DNA of 45,563 nt from an uncultured bacterium (GCA_903910645.1 CAIWAD010000113.1:1-45563); one strand, 5' to 3'; positions 1-8,658 are shown, counted from the first letter of the stretch. Numbers and translations: made by a program. The notes: generated by a model from the letters alone, not told the origin.

Positions 1-833
1 ACGCTGAAGATCATGCCCAGGGTGGAGGCCCAACCCGGCAGGGCCGTGTAATGCAGGTGATGCGGACCGGCCCAGATGTACATGAAGACCAGGGTCCAGA
101 AGTGCAGGATGGACAGGCGGTAGCTGAACACCGGCCGCTCCGCCGCCTTGGGCAGGAAGTAATACATCATGCCCAGGATGGGGGTGGTCAGGAAGAAGGC
201 CACGGCGTTGTGCCCGTACCACCACTGCATGAAGGCGTCCTGCACGCCGCTGTAGATGCTGTAGCTCTTCAAGGGGCCGGCAATGACCCACAGGTTGTTG
301 AAGATGTGCAGGATGGCGATGGTGATGATGGTGGCGATGTAGAACCACAGCGCCACATAAAGGTGCCGCTCCCGGCGCTTCCAGATGGTGCCGAAGAAAT
401 TCACCGCGAACACCACCCAGATGAGCGCGATGGCGATGTCGATGGGCCACTCCAGCTCCGCGTACTCGCGGCTCTGCGTGTAGCCGAAGGGCAGGGTGAG
501 CGCCGCCGACACAATGATCAGCTGCCAGCCCCAGAAGTGGATGTTGGACAGCAGGTCGTTGAACATGCGCGCCTTCAGCAGACGCTGGGTGCTGTAGTAC
601 ACACCGGCGAACATGCTGTTGCCCACAAAGGCAAAGATGACCGCGTTGGTGTGCAGGGGACGGAGGCGTCCGAAGGTGAGGAAGGGCAGATCGAAGCTGA
701 GGTTGGGCCAGATCAGCTGCAAAGCGATGATCAAGCCCACCAGCATGCCCACCACGCCCCACAGGAGCGTGGCCATCACGAATTTGCGGACGACGCCGTC
801 GTTGTAGGAGAACTGCTCAATGCGTGCGCTCAT
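1..833 (-). CDS. ccoN: cbb3-type cytochrome c oxidase subunit I (CcoN), 3'-truncated by window edge
   Basis: Catalytic subunit of the high-affinity cbb3 terminal oxidase in the inner membrane, which reduces O2 to water using electrons from c-type cytochromes. The frame is open from the ATG at 833 to the window edge, giving 277 residues of a protein normally near 480. The heme b ligand motif RPLHTNAV (His61) is visible. So are the CuB ligands in [11 protein letters not shown] (His208) and AGPHHLHYT (His258, His259), and the probable cross-linked Tyr252 in MYIWAG. These positions fit the known CcoN pattern (His207, Tyr251, His257/258 in Pseudomonas stutzeri). Several hydrophobic helices are present. 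The start has a good ribosome site (AGGGAGG, 4 nt upstream). It is divergent from a Crp/Fnr-type gene across two Fnr-like dyads, which suggests induction under low oxygen. ccoO and ccoP would be expected downstream, outside the window. Confidence 0.95.
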   Translation of the reverse strand, partial: MSARIEQFSYNDGVVRKFVMATLLWGVVGMLVGLIIALQLIWPNLSFDLPFLTFGRLRPLHTNAVIFAFVGNSMFAGVYYSTQRLLKARMFNDLLSNIHFWGWQLIIVSAALTLPFGYTQSREYAELEWPIDIAIALIWVVFAVNFFGTIWKRRERHLYVALWFYIATIITIAILHIFNNLWVIAGPLKSYSIYSGVQDAFMQWWYGHNAVAFFLTTPILGMMYYFLPKAAERPVFSYRLSILHFWTLVFMYIWAGPHHLHYTALPGWASTLGMIFS

Positions 834-916
834 GGCACCTCCCTGAATGCGGACTTTCGTCGTGACAAGCGGCGGATCAATGCGCAAGTTTAAGGAACAA
901 CAGGTTGGGTTTACAC

Positions 917-949
917 GACCTTTGTCAGACGACAGCTTGACAAAGGTCA
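917..949. promoter_or_regulatory. Two Fnr/Dnr-type operator dyads in the ccoN/regulator divergent region
   Basis: GACCTTTGTCA (917-927) and TGACAAAGGTC (938-948) form a perfect 11-bp inverted repeat with a 10-nt spacer. Each arm, read with its next base, is itself an Fnr-type dyad (TGAC-N4-GTCA): TGACAAAGGTCA at 938-949, and the complement of 917-928, TGACAAAGGTCG. The dyad centres are 21 bp apart, two helical turns. Fnr-family proteins recognise TTGA-N6-TCAA-like sites, so these are probably bound by the adjacent regulator and may control both divergent genes. Binding is inferred. Confidence 0.6.
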
Positions 950-993
950 TGTCACTGACGATTTTCCGCCATGCACTGGAATTCCTGCCGCGT

Positions 994-1746
994 ATGAGAG
1001 CCACTTCCGCCACCCTTGGCACTCAGTCGGGCACAGCCCCGACTCATGCCGCGCTGGAGGCCTGTGACCATTGCCCCCACATCAACAGCGCTTGCTGGAG
1101 TCTGGCAGACAGCCAGGGGCTTGGGCTGTTGGAGGAGTATCGCACGGTATTGAATCTGGCCCCCGGCCAGTTCCTTTTCCACGAGCACGCCCCCTGCCAT
1201 GGCCTGCATTGCGTGGCCAGCGGTTTGCTGGCCCTGCGCAAGTCCGATGGTGAAGGCAACAGCGTCATCCTGCGACTGGCCCATCCCGGCGAGATCCTGG
1301 GTTTTCCCGCCTACAGTGGCCACATGCCCTACCTGGCCAGCGCGGAAGCCCTGCAGGAGTGCAGGATCTGCTTCTTCCCCAGCCGCCTGCTGGACACGCT
1401 GATGGACCGCGTGCCCGCCCTGCGCAGTGAGTTCGCGCGCCTCCTGGCCCTGGAGCTGAAAGGCTACGGCGAAGCCCGCCTGCACATGGCCACCCGCACG
1501 GTGGAGACCCGCCTGCTGGATTTGCTGGCCCACCTGATGCCCAGCTGTGGCCGCGTGGACGAGGACGGCCTTGGCGCCTGGCTGGACCTGCCTTTGGCCC
1601 GTCGGGATCTGGCCGCCATGTTGGGCGTGCGCCCCGAAACAGTGGCGCGCAGCTTGCGCCACTTGTCCGCCCAGGGCCTGGCGGATTTCCACGGCCGGGA
1701 AGTGCGCATCCCCGATCTGCGCCGCCTGCGCAAGGACAGACGCTGA
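994..1746 (+). CDS. Crp/Fnr-family transcriptional regulator with N-terminal cysteine motif
   Basis: Predicted oxygen- or redox-responsive transcription factor of 250 residues from this start. An N-terminal cysteine cluster C-x2-C-x6-C (Cys24, Cys27, Cys34) precedes a cyclic-nucleotide-binding-like beta barrel. A further cysteine pair sits near LQECRICFF, in the central region where Fnr has its fourth cluster ligand. The C-terminal winged helix-turn-helix has the recognition helix RPETVARSL. Its Glu and Arg match those in Fnr (ETISR) that read TTGA half-sites, while the Fnr Ser is Ala. Fnr spacing is C-x2-C-x5-C, so an iron-sulfur cluster is plausible but unproven. The frame is open further upstream, with an ATG at 949 and the open frame reaching 847, but those starts would overlap the operator dyads. 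The ATG at 994 gives the usual family length, though its ribosome site is weak. It is divergent from ccoN. Confidence 0.85.
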   Translation: MRATSATLGTQSGTAPTHAALEACDHCPHINSACWSLADSQGLGLLEEYRTVLNLAPGQFLFHEHAPCHGLHCVASGLLALRKSDGEGNSVILRLAHPGEILGFPAYSGHMPYLASAEALQECRICFFPSRLLDTLMDRVPALRSEFARLLALELKGYGEARLHMATRTVETRLLDLLAHLMPSCGRVDEDGLGAWLDLPLARRDLAAMLGVRPETVARSLRHLSAQGLADFHGREVRIPDLRRLRKDRR

Positions 1747-1785
1747 CCCCACGCCCATTGACACTGGATTTTGGAGCCTTGCTTG

Positions 1786-1801
1786 AATTGAAAGCTCAAT
1801 T
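1786..1801. promoter_or_regulatory. Palindrome AATTGA-N4-TCAATT upstream of the FAS1 gene
   Basis: AATTGA (1786-1791) and TCAATT (1796-1801) form a perfect 6-bp inverted repeat around AAGC, 67 bases before the FAS1 lipoprotein start. It lies in a short AT-rich stretch that could hold the promoter. The spacing (TGA-N4-TCA) differs from the Fnr core (TGA-N6-TCA), so it is probably not the same operator type. No protein can be assigned. Confidence 0.3.
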
Positions 1802-1867
1802 ACTACTCTTGCATAGGAGTTAATGGACTCCACCCTTAACCTTCAGCTGATCAAAAACGAGGTGCCC

Positions 1868-2407
1868 ATGAAGCGCGTGTGCCTGCTCTTGGCCTGTTTG
1901 TGGCTTGCCGGTTGCGGCGGTGGCGGCGAGGATCAAAGTGGCGGAACGAATGCCCCCGCGGCGGGACAGTCCGCCGTGCAGGACGATGTGTCCCAGAAGG
2001 ACATTTTGAAGGTGGCGGCGGGCAGCCCCGACCACGGCACCCTGGTGAAGGCCGTGCAGGCCGCCGGTCTGGTGGACGCCCTGGCCAACGCCGGGCCCTT
2101 CACGGTGTTCGCACCGGTGGACGCCGCGTTCGCCGCGCTGCCCGCGGGCGCGCTGGACGACTTGCTGAAGCCGGAGAACAAGGACAAGCTGAAGACCATC
2201 CTCTACCACCATGTGACCACCAGCGCCCTTGGGGTGGAGAGCTTCCAGGACGGCCAGACCCTGGGCATGGTGGATGGCAGCTCCGCCGCCATCACCAAGG
2301 CGGGGGATGTGGTCTCCATTGACGGCCACAAGATCCTGGCCAGCGTGAAGGCCTCCAACGGCATGGTGCATGTCATTGACGCCGTGCTGCTGCCGCCGAC
2401 GAAGTGA
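1868..2407 (+). CDS. Fasciclin (FAS1) domain lipoprotein
   Basis: Exported lipoprotein of 179 residues carrying one FAS1 (beta-Ig-H3) domain. The N-terminus MKRVCLLLACLWLAGC is a lipoprotein signal with a lipobox ending in Cys (LAGC), followed by a Gly-rich and polar linker. The FAS1 domain fills the rest: DILKVAAGSPDHGTLVKAV opens it, GPFTVFAPVDAAFAALP is the H1 motif, and HVIDAVLLP matches the terminal H2 motif. FAS1 domains mediate adhesion or surface interactions, but the partner is unknown. The frame is open upstream to an ATG at 1823 with its own AGGAG, but only the 1868 start puts the signal peptide at the N-terminus; GAGG precedes it. It follows the Crp/Fnr gene by 121 bases and ends in a strong bidirectional terminator. 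Confidence 0.92.
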   Translation: MKRVCLLLACLWLAGCGGGGEDQSGGTNAPAAGQSAVQDDVSQKDILKVAAGSPDHGTLVKAVQAAGLVDALANAGPFTVFAPVDAAFAALPAGALDDLLKPENKDKLKTILYHHVTTSALGVESFQDGQTLGMVDGSSAAITKAGDVVSIDGHKILASVKASNGMVHVIDAVLLPPTK

Positions 2408-2430
2408 TCCCAACATCATCCACCCAATGC

Positions 2431-2457
2431 AAAAGCCCGGCACGCAGCCGGGCTTTT
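2431..2457. terminator. Bidirectional hairpin terminator between the FAS1 gene and the RND pump
   Basis: AAAAGCCCGG (2431-2440) pairs perfectly with CCGGGCTTTT (2448-2457) around a 7-nt loop. The A-tract and T-tract flanks let it work on both strands, between two convergent genes. Confidence 0.9.
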
Positions 2458-2477
2458 GTTTGGATCCCATGGGTGTC

Positions 2478-5400
2478 TCAAGCAGGCGGGGCCACCGCGC
2501 TCCTTCCCCACCACAGCTGGTAGAGGGTGGGCAGCACCAGCAGGGTGAGCAGGCTGGAGGTGACCAGGCCGCCCATCACCACCACGGCCAGGGGTTTTTG
2601 AATGTCCGCGCCGGAGCCCGTGGCGTACAACATGGGCAGGTGGCCAATGAAACTGGTCAGGGCCGTCATGAGGAGGGGACGGAAGCGCAGGTCGCAGCCT
2701 GTGCGGATCACCTCGCCCAAAGGCCGTCCCTCCTGGCGCAACTGGCGGAAGAAAGCCACCAACACCACACCATTCTGCACCGCCACACCCAGGAGCACAA
2801 TGAAGGCCACCGCCGCCGACACGCTTAAGGGCATGCCAAAGGCCAGCACCGCCAGCACGCCTCCCACCAGGGCGAAGGGCAGGTTGAGCAGCACCAGCAG
2901 GGAATCCGCCACCGTGCCCAGCGCCAGGAAGAGCAGCACCAGAATGAGCAACAGGGCCACTGGCACCACCAGCCCCAGCTGGCGCATGGCACGCTGCTGG
3001 TTTTCAAACTGGCCGCCATACTCCAAATGGTAACCGGTGGGAAGGCGCTCCTCCAGTGGGTGCAGCCCTTCCTTCACCTCCTCCACGAAGCCACCCAGAT
3101 CACGGCCACGCACATTGGCCTCCGCCACCACGCGGCGCATGCCGTTCTCCCGGCTGATCTGCATGGGAGTCTCCACCTGGCGGAACTCCGCCAGCTGTCC
3201 CAGGGGCACACGCTCACCGCCGGGAGCCGCCACCAGCAATTGCTGCAGGGCCTCGCGGGTGGAGCGGGCGTGCTCCGGATAGCGCACCACCACTGCCGTG
3301 CGCATCTGGCCTTCAATCAGCGTGGTGGCCTGCCGTCCCGCCACCGCCAGCTCGATGGTGGCGTGGATGTCCGCCACGCGAATGCCATGGCGCGCCGCGG
3401 CCCGACGATCCACCACCACATCCAACTGGGTCATGCCGGAGACCTGCTCCACTTTCACATCCGTGGAACCCTCCACGCCCTGCAGAACGGCGGCGGCCTC
3501 GTCGGCCAGACCCTTCAACACCTCCAGATCCGGGCCGAAGATCTTCACCGCCAGATCACTCTTCACACCACTGATCAGCTCGTTCACACGCAGGGCAATG
3601 GGTTGGGAGAAGCTGTAGCGCAGGCCCGGCACAGTCGCCAAATCCTGCTGCATGGCCTCCACCAACCCAGCCTTGTCCCGCCCTGTTTCCCACTGTCTGC
3701 GTGGTTTGAGCAGGATGATGAGATCCGTCTGTTCCGGGCCCATGGGGTCCTCGCTGATCTCCGCGCGGCCCGTCTTGCTCACCACGGTCTCCACTTCGGG
3801 GAAGGCCAGCAGACGCCGCTCCAGCAGTCCCGCCACGGTGACAGAGCCCTCCAGCGAGGCGTTGGGCAGGCGCACCACATTGATGGCGATGGCGCCTTCA
3901 TCCAGCGGTGGCATGAACTCCGTTCCCAGAAAGGGCAGCGCCGCCGCGCTGGCGGCCAGCACACCCAGGGCAAGAGCCAGCGTGGCTCCCGGCTTGCGCA
4001 GGGAGCGGTCCAGCACGCGCAGGTAAGCGGCGTGCAGGCGGCGGGTGAAGGCGAAGCTCTTCTCCGGCTCCCGCTTCAGCAGCATGTCGGACACCACGGG
4101 CACCAGGGTGAAGGCCACCAGCAGACTTCCCATCAGGGCGATGAGCATGGTGGAGGCCAGGGGCGCGAACATTTTGCCCTCAATGCCCTGCAGAGTGTAG
4201 AGCGGCACCAGGATGATGGCCACGATGAGCACGGAGAAGGCCACCGGGCGGGCCACTTCCGCCGTGGCGCGGGCCACCACCTCCCGGGTGGCGCGGCCAG
4301 GATCCGCATGGGCCAGATGGCGTCTCACATTCTCCACCACCACAATGGACGCATCCACCACCATGCCCACGGAAAAGGCCAATCCGCCCAAACTCATGAG
4401 GTTGGAGCTTAGGCCCGTCCAGCCCATCACCAGGAAGCTGGCCAGGAAGGTCAGGGGCAGGCTGAGCACCACGATGAGGGCCGTGCGCAGCTCCGCCAGG
4501 AAAAGGAAAAGCACCAGGATGACGAAGAGACCGCCTTCCAGCAGGGCGTCGCGCACGGTGTGGATGCAGGCCTCAATGAGGCTGGTGCGGTCGTAGAAGA
4601 CATTCAGGCGCACGCCATCGGGCAGGGTGCCGCGCACGCGCTCCAGGGTCTGGTTCACGCGCTCCACCACATCCTGGGCATTCTCGCCCTTGAGCATGAT
4701 GATCATGCCCGCCACGGCTTCGCCCTTGCCATCCCGCGTCACCGCGCCCTGGCGGGTCTCCGAGCCGATCACCACTTGTGCAATGTCCCGCACCAGAATT
4801 GGCGTGCCGTCCCGGGCGCGCAGCACCACCTCCTCCACATCCCGCGGCGCCTCCAGCATGCCCACGCCGCGCAGCCAGGTCTGCTCCCAGCCCTGCACCA
4901 CCACACCGCCCCCGGCGTTGGCGTTGCCCGCATCCAGCGCCACGGCCACATCATCCAGGGTCAGGCCGTGGGCGAGCAACTTGTCCGGATCCACCAGCAC
5001 CTGCACCTGGCGCACCAGTCCGCCAAAGGAGTTCACCTCGTTCACGCCGGGAACCGGCTTCAGAAGCGGGGCCACCAGCCAGTCCTGCACGGAGCGCAGG
5101 GCCATGGCGTCCAGGGAATCGCTTTCCAGGGTGTATTGAAAAATCTCTCCCAGCCCTGTGGAGATGGGCCCCAGCTCCGGCTCCACGCCGGGCGGCAGCT
5201 GCTCGCGCGCCCCGGCCAGACGCTCGAAGACCTGTTGGCGTGTCCAGTAGGTGTCGGCGCCGTCCTCGAAAATCACCACCACCTGGGAGAGCCCTGCCTT
5301 GGACAGACTGCGCACCTGGGTGACCCGGGGCAGGCCGCGCATGGCCTGTTCAATGGGCCAGCTCACGCGGTCCTCCACATCGGTGGCGGCCAGGCCGGGC

Positions 5401-5552
5401 GCCTGGCTAAGCACCATCACCTGGGTGTTGGTCACATCGGGAAAGGCGTCAATGGGCAGGGCCTTCCAGGCCACGGCGCCCGCCACCGCCAGCACAATGG
5501 CCGCCAGCACCACCAACAGGCGATGCCGCAGCAGGATGTTCATGAATGGCAT
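2478..5552 (-). CDS. Heavy-metal efflux RND pump, CzcA/CusA family
   Basis: Inner-membrane proton-driven RND transporter of 1024 residues, the usual length, forming a tripartite metal pump with the two upstream genes. The N-terminus is family-typical: a first helix, then LPIDAFPDVTNTQVMVLSQA. A large periplasmic loop, helices 2-6, a second loop and terminal helices follow. The proton-relay helix reads GMVVDASIVVVENVRRH. It keeps the second Asp and the Glu of the CzcA motif DFGIIVDGAVVIVEN, but the first Asp position is Ser. CusA-type pumps also lack that Asp, so metal specificity (Cu/Ag versus Co/Zn/Cd) is open. The ATG at 5552 has AAGGAG upstream. It is last in the operon, 9 bases after the adaptor gene, and ends just before the shared terminator. 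Confidence 0.95.
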   Translation of the reverse strand: MPFMNILLRHRLLVVLAAIVLAVAGAVAWKALPIDAFPDVTNTQVMVLSQAPGLAATDVEDRVSWPIEQAMRGLPRVTQVRSLSKAGLSQVVVIFEDGADTYWTRQQVFERLAGAREQLPPGVEPELGPISTGLGEIFQYTLESDSLDAMALRSVQDWLVAPLLKPVPGVNEVNSFGGLVRQVQVLVDPDKLLAHGLTLDDVAVALDAGNANAGGGVVVQGWEQTWLRGVGMLEAPRDVEEVVLRARDGTPILVRDIAQVVIGSETRQGAVTRDGKGEAVAGMIIMLKGENAQDVVERVNQTLERVRGTLPDGVRLNVFYDRTSLIEACIHTVRDALLEGGLFVILVLFLFLAELRTALIVVLSLPLTFLASFLVMGWTGLSSNLMSLGGLAFSVGMVVDASIVVVENVRRHLAHADPGRATREVVARATAEVARPVAFSVLIVAIILVPLYTLQGIEGKMFAPLASTMLIALMGSLLVAFTLVPVVSDMLLKREPEKSFAFTRRLHAAYLRVLDRSLRKPGATLALALGVLAASAAALPFLGTEFMPPLDEGAIAINVVRLPNASLEGSVTVAGLLERRLLAFPEVETVVSKTGRAEISEDPMGPEQTDLIILLKPRRQWETGRDKAGLVEAMQQDLATVPGLRYSFSQPIALRVNELISGVKSDLAVKIFGPDLEVLKGLADEAAAVLQGVEGSTDVKVEQVSGMTQLDVVVDRRAAARHGIRVADIHATIELAVAGRQATTLIEGQMRTAVVVRYPEHARSTREALQQLLVAAPGGERVPLGQLAEFRQVETPMQISRENGMRRVVAEANVRGRDLGGFVEEVKEGLHPLEERLPTGYHLEYGGQFENQQRAMRQLGLVVPVALLLILVLLFLALGTVADSLLVLLNLPFALVGGVLAVLAFGMPLSVSAAVAFIVLLGVAVQNGVVLVAFFRQLRQEGRPLGEVIRTGCDLRFRPLLMTALTSFIGHLPMLYATGSGADIQKPLAVVVMGGLVTSSLLTLLVLPTLYQLWWGRSAVAPPA

Positions 5553-5561
5553 GGTGTCTCC

Positions 5562-6899
5562 TTAGTCCGCGCAGCCTGCGCCCATCTTGGAGCGCAGCAC
5601 ATCGGATTTAAGCAGGAAGCAGCCCTGTGCCACCACCTTGTCCATGCCTTCCGGGGCGGACAGCAGCTCCACCCAGCCCGCCCAGCGGCGTCCCGGTGTC
5701 ACAGGGCGCCGCACGAAGTAATCCTCCACGGCGGGCACGAACACGAAGAAGCGCCCCTCGTCCTCCAGCAGCGCGTCCTCCGGCAAGGCCGCCACTGTCT
5801 CGCTGCCCGGCTGGAAGACCTCCACCTGGGCGAACATGCCCGCCATCAGGCGCTGTCCTCCGTTGTCCACGGCCACGCGCAGGCGTGCCGTGCGCCGCTC
5901 CGTGTCCAGGGCCGGGGACAGGAAATCCACACGCCCCACAAAGGTCTCCCCTGGCCAGGCCTGCACGCGGATGCGGGCCGTGCGGCCCTCCACCGATTGG
6001 CCTCCCAAAGACGCCAGATCCCGCTCATAGACATCGCACCACACCCACAAGGCGCGACTGTCTCCCACGGTGGCCAGGGCCTCCTCCGGATGCACACTCT
6101 CCCCCGGCACAGCGTGCAGGCTTAACACCACACCCGCCTCCGGTGCCCGCAAGGCCACCAAACCGCGCGCCTCGCCGGACTTCATGGCGCGCACGGCGGC
6201 GGGATCCAGGCCCAGCCAGCTCAAGCGGCCCCGGGCCGTCTCCACCCGCAGGCGGGCCAGCTCCAGCTCCTGGCGGCTGCGCTGAAACTCCCGCTCCGAG
6301 CTGACCTCCTGGGCACGCAGATCCGCCACGCGCTCGTGCTCGCGCTGGGCCAATCGCTCCTCGGCTTCCGCCTCCAGGAAGCGTTCCTGGGCCTCCGCCG
6401 CCTCCGCGCTTTCGATCTCCAGCAAGAGCTGGCCCCTGCCTACACGGGAACCCAGGCGCACATGGGTGCGACGCACCACGCCGCTCACCACGGCACTCAC
6501 ATGGCTGACGCGCTCCTCATCAAAGGCCACCTGCCCGGTCAAGGGAACAGCGCTCTCCACCGCGCGCTTCTCCAGACTGGCCAAGCGCAGGGTGCCATCC
6601 TTGAACAAGTCCCGTGGCGCGCGCGCCACGCCCACCTCGTAGCGGCATTCCTCGCAGGTGTAGGTCTTGCGCTCGTGCTCGCAGGAGGCCTCCAGCAGCT
6701 CCTGCACGGACAGATCCAGATCCGAGGCCTCGGCCCCGTGCTCCACATCGCCGTGTCCCTCGTGCTCACCAGGCCCATCCACAGCCACGGCGCTGCTGTC
6801 CGCTTTCACCTCCGACGTGGCACGATCATCTCCGCAAGACAGCCACAACACACTGTTCAGGGCCAATAGCAGCAGGCCCGTTATGCTCAGGACTTTCAT
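5562..6899 (-). CDS. RND efflux membrane fusion protein, CzcB/CusB family, with Cys/His-rich N-terminus
   Basis: Periplasmic adaptor linking the RND pump to the outer-membrane channel. The N-terminus has a hydrophobic leader ending in LSCG, likely a lipoprotein or export signal. A His/Glu-rich stretch follows (GEHEGHGDVEHG), then a Cys-rich segment with CEH and TYTCEECRYEVGVA at about residues 75-93. That segment resembles metal-binding modules of heavy-metal adaptors. Next come a barrel-sandwich (lipoyl-like) half near VSHVSAVVSGVVRRTHV, a coiled-coil hairpin (about 165-215, rich in Glu, Arg, Leu), and the second half with beta-barrel domains. The last stretch FLLKSDVLRSKMGAGC is common in CzcB proteins. 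The ATG at 6899 overlaps the channel gene stop by 4 bases (ATGA), implying translational coupling. A GTG two codons earlier is possible. Confidence 0.93.
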   Translation of the reverse strand: MKVLSITGLLLLALNSVLWLSCGDDRATSEVKADSSAVAVDGPGEHEGHGDVEHGAEASDLDLSVQELLEASCEHERKTYTCEECRYEVGVARAPRDLFKDGTLRLASLEKRAVESAVPLTGQVAFDEERVSHVSAVVSGVVRRTHVRLGSRVGRGQLLLEIESAEAAEAQERFLEAEAEERLAQREHERVADLRAQEVSSEREFQRSRQELELARLRVETARGRLSWLGLDPAAVRAMKSGEARGLVALRAPEAGVVLSLHAVPGESVHPEEALATVGDSRALWVWCDVYERDLASLGGQSVEGRTARIRVQAWPGETFVGRVDFLSPALDTERRTARLRVAVDNGGQRLMAGMFAQVEVFQPGSETVAALPEDALLEDEGRFFVFVPAVEDYFVRRPVTPGRRWAGWVELLSAPEGMDKVVAQGCFLLKSDVLRSKMGAGCAD

Positions 6900-8161
6900 T
6901 TCCACTCCCTTTCATCCAGCAGATCCAGCCGCAGGCCTTCCACATGGGCCTTGGTCAGCAGCCCGGCCGCCTTGCGTTGGCATTCCCCCAGTTGACGCCG
7001 GGCTTCCAGAGTCTCGAAGAGGCTGGCCTCGCCCAGACTCCAGGCTTTCTGCAACGCCTCGGCGGCCTGCTCGGCATGGGGAAGCATGTCCTCCACCACC
7101 AGACGCGCAGCTTGCAGCGTGGCGTCCAGTTCCAGGGCAAGGGCCTTGCGTTCGGCCAGCAAGTCCCGTCGTTCCAGGTCCAGTCCAGCCTGGGAAGCCG
7201 TCTCCACGGCGCGGGCGGCCCGGCGCTCTCCCGTCTTCAAATTGAGCACGGGGAGAGTCCAGCCCAGCCCCAGGCTGCGCTGGGTGCGTCCCAAACTGGA
7301 CTCCGCCACCGCCACCAGGGCAAGGCCTTCGCTCCACCCGCCTTGCAGTTGGGCCCGGCTGGCTGCCGCATCATCCACGCGGCACTTGGCCGCCACCAGA
7401 CGGGGATGTCCACCGGGAAAGGCATCATTGGCCGTGGAAGGAATTGGCAAGGGGAGCCGCCGCAAATCCTCCCAGGTTTGGCTGGGAAGGTCGGTCCACT
7501 TCCATGCCTGAGCACGGACGCTCCAGCTTTCCCACTCCGCCGCGCTTTGGATGGAGTCCACGCGCGCCACTTGACAGGCCAGCCAGGCGCGATGGGCCTC
7601 CAACGGCCGCAATTCACCCACCTGCACCCGGGCTTCCACTGCGCGTGCCAAGGCCTCTTCACGCTTCAGGAGCCCGCTGGTGATCTCCATTTCCGCCTGC
7701 AGACGCAGACCCTCCCACCACAGGGCGCCGGCTTCCTCCATCAGCTCCCGGCGCAGGATTTCACGCTCGGCTTCCGCCAGGCGCAGGGCCGCCTGGCCTC
7801 CCCGTTGCGCCGCGAACCGTGTAACCAGGTTCTCCAGGGGAAGACGCAGTTCCACTTCGCGTGTGGAGGCGGTGGGCTCGCCAGGGGCGGCTTGGGGGCG
7901 GGTGTGGAGCCACTGGATCTCTGGATTGGCCAGAGCCCGGGCCTGGCGCAAGCGGCCCCGCGCCTCCGCCACGGCGGCATCGGCCTGCAACCAGCGTGGA
8001 TGCCGACGCGCCGCAGCATCCAGATCCGGGAAATCGTTCCCCAGAGCAGGCGGACAGAGGCAAAAACCAAGGGCCAGCACGAGAGTGCGGGCCGAAAAGG
8101 GGAACAGGGAGGACGGCGCCTTAGGCGTTGCGCGCCTTCCCCCCACAGAAACAGCATGCAT
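6896..8161 (-). CDS. Outer-membrane efflux protein, TolC/CzcC family
   Basis: Outer-membrane channel component of the metal efflux complex, 421 residues, normal for CzcC. After an N-terminal signal region the protein is dominated by long alpha-helical repeats: AVAEARGRLRQARALANPEI in the first half and QAGLDLERRDLLAERKALA in the second. This is the duplicated coiled-coil fold of TolC-type proteins, with AWSLGEASLFETLEARRQL near the end as in CzcC. The ATG at 8161 is preferred because AAGGAG lies 7 bases upstream; an in-frame start 21 bases earlier lacks this. It follows the small Cys-rich gene by 69 bases and overlaps the adaptor gene by 4 bases. Confidence 0.92.
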   Translation of the reverse strand: MHAVSVGGRRATPKAPSSLFPFSARTLVLALGFCLCPPALGNDFPDLDAAARRHPRWLQADAAVAEARGRLRQARALANPEIQWLHTRPQAAPGEPTASTREVELRLPLENLVTRFAAQRGGQAALRLAEAEREILRRELMEEAGALWWEGLRLQAEMEITSGLLKREEALARAVEARVQVGELRPLEAHRAWLACQVARVDSIQSAAEWESWSVRAQAWKWTDLPSQTWEDLRRLPLPIPSTANDAFPGGHPRLVAAKCRVDDAAASRAQLQGGWSEGLALVAVAESSLGRTQRSLGLGWTLPVLNLKTGERRAARAVETASQAGLDLERRDLLAERKALALELDATLQAARLVVEDMLPHAEQAAEALQKAWSLGEASLFETLEARRQLGECQRKAAGLLTKAHVEGLRLDLLDEREWK

Positions 8162-8230
8162 GGACAGCTCCTTGCAAGGCAAGTGGCGGAATCCGCCGAG
8201 ACAATGGAAAGGGTCAGGTGGGGGTGGGAA

Positions 8231-8584
8231 TCAGGCGCTGGGTGGACGGAATGGCGGGCGCGTGGCGCCGGGAACATGACAATTGGCGGGCTCGGCCCAG
8301 TTCATCCTTACGGACAAGGGATGGGTCAGGCTGTGGCCGGGGACCAGGGGCAAGCCCAGCCAGGAGTGGGAGGGACATCCTTCGCAGTTGCAGGAGGAGT
8401 CACACTCCCCCGGATGCCTGTCGCCCTCCGGGTGGCAATCCTCCCCCGCCGCGCAGCTCTGCCCGTGCAGCCACTGATCCACGGTGGCCGCCACCGAGCT
8501 GCCTTGCTGGATCAGCAGCACCAGCAGCAGGAGGACGCTGGCAAGGCGTCCCCAGGCGCGGGCTGTGTGGCTTGGGCGAGTCAT
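8231..8584 (-). CDS. Small exported Cys/His-rich protein heading the metal efflux operon
   Basis: Hypothetical 117-residue protein, first gene of the efflux operon. An N-terminal hydrophobic segment (SVLLLLVLLIQQGSSVAA) looks like a signal peptide or membrane anchor. It is followed by six Cys and several His within about 35 residues (CAAGEDCHPEGDRHPGEC, then CNCEGC), and a seventh Cys further on. Small Cys-rich exported proteins beside Czc/Cus pumps occur in FCB-group bacteria, so a periplasmic metal-binding or sensing role is inferred; no family is assigned with certainty. The ATG at 8584 has AGGGAAG upstream. The frame extends upstream into the antisense of fumarylacetoacetase, but that part is a shadow. 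Confidence 0.75.
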   Translation of the reverse strand: MTRPSHTARAWGRLASVLLLLVLLIQQGSSVAATVDQWLHGQSCAAGEDCHPEGDRHPGECDSSCNCEGCPSHSWLGLPLVPGHSLTHPLSVRMNWAEPANCHVPGATRPPFRPPSA

Positions 8585-8658
8585 GGCTTCCCTGGATTGC
8601 ATGCGTGTAGGGTAACACTCGCAAGGCCGGTGCGCAAAGGCCGCCCCGGAAACAGCCA

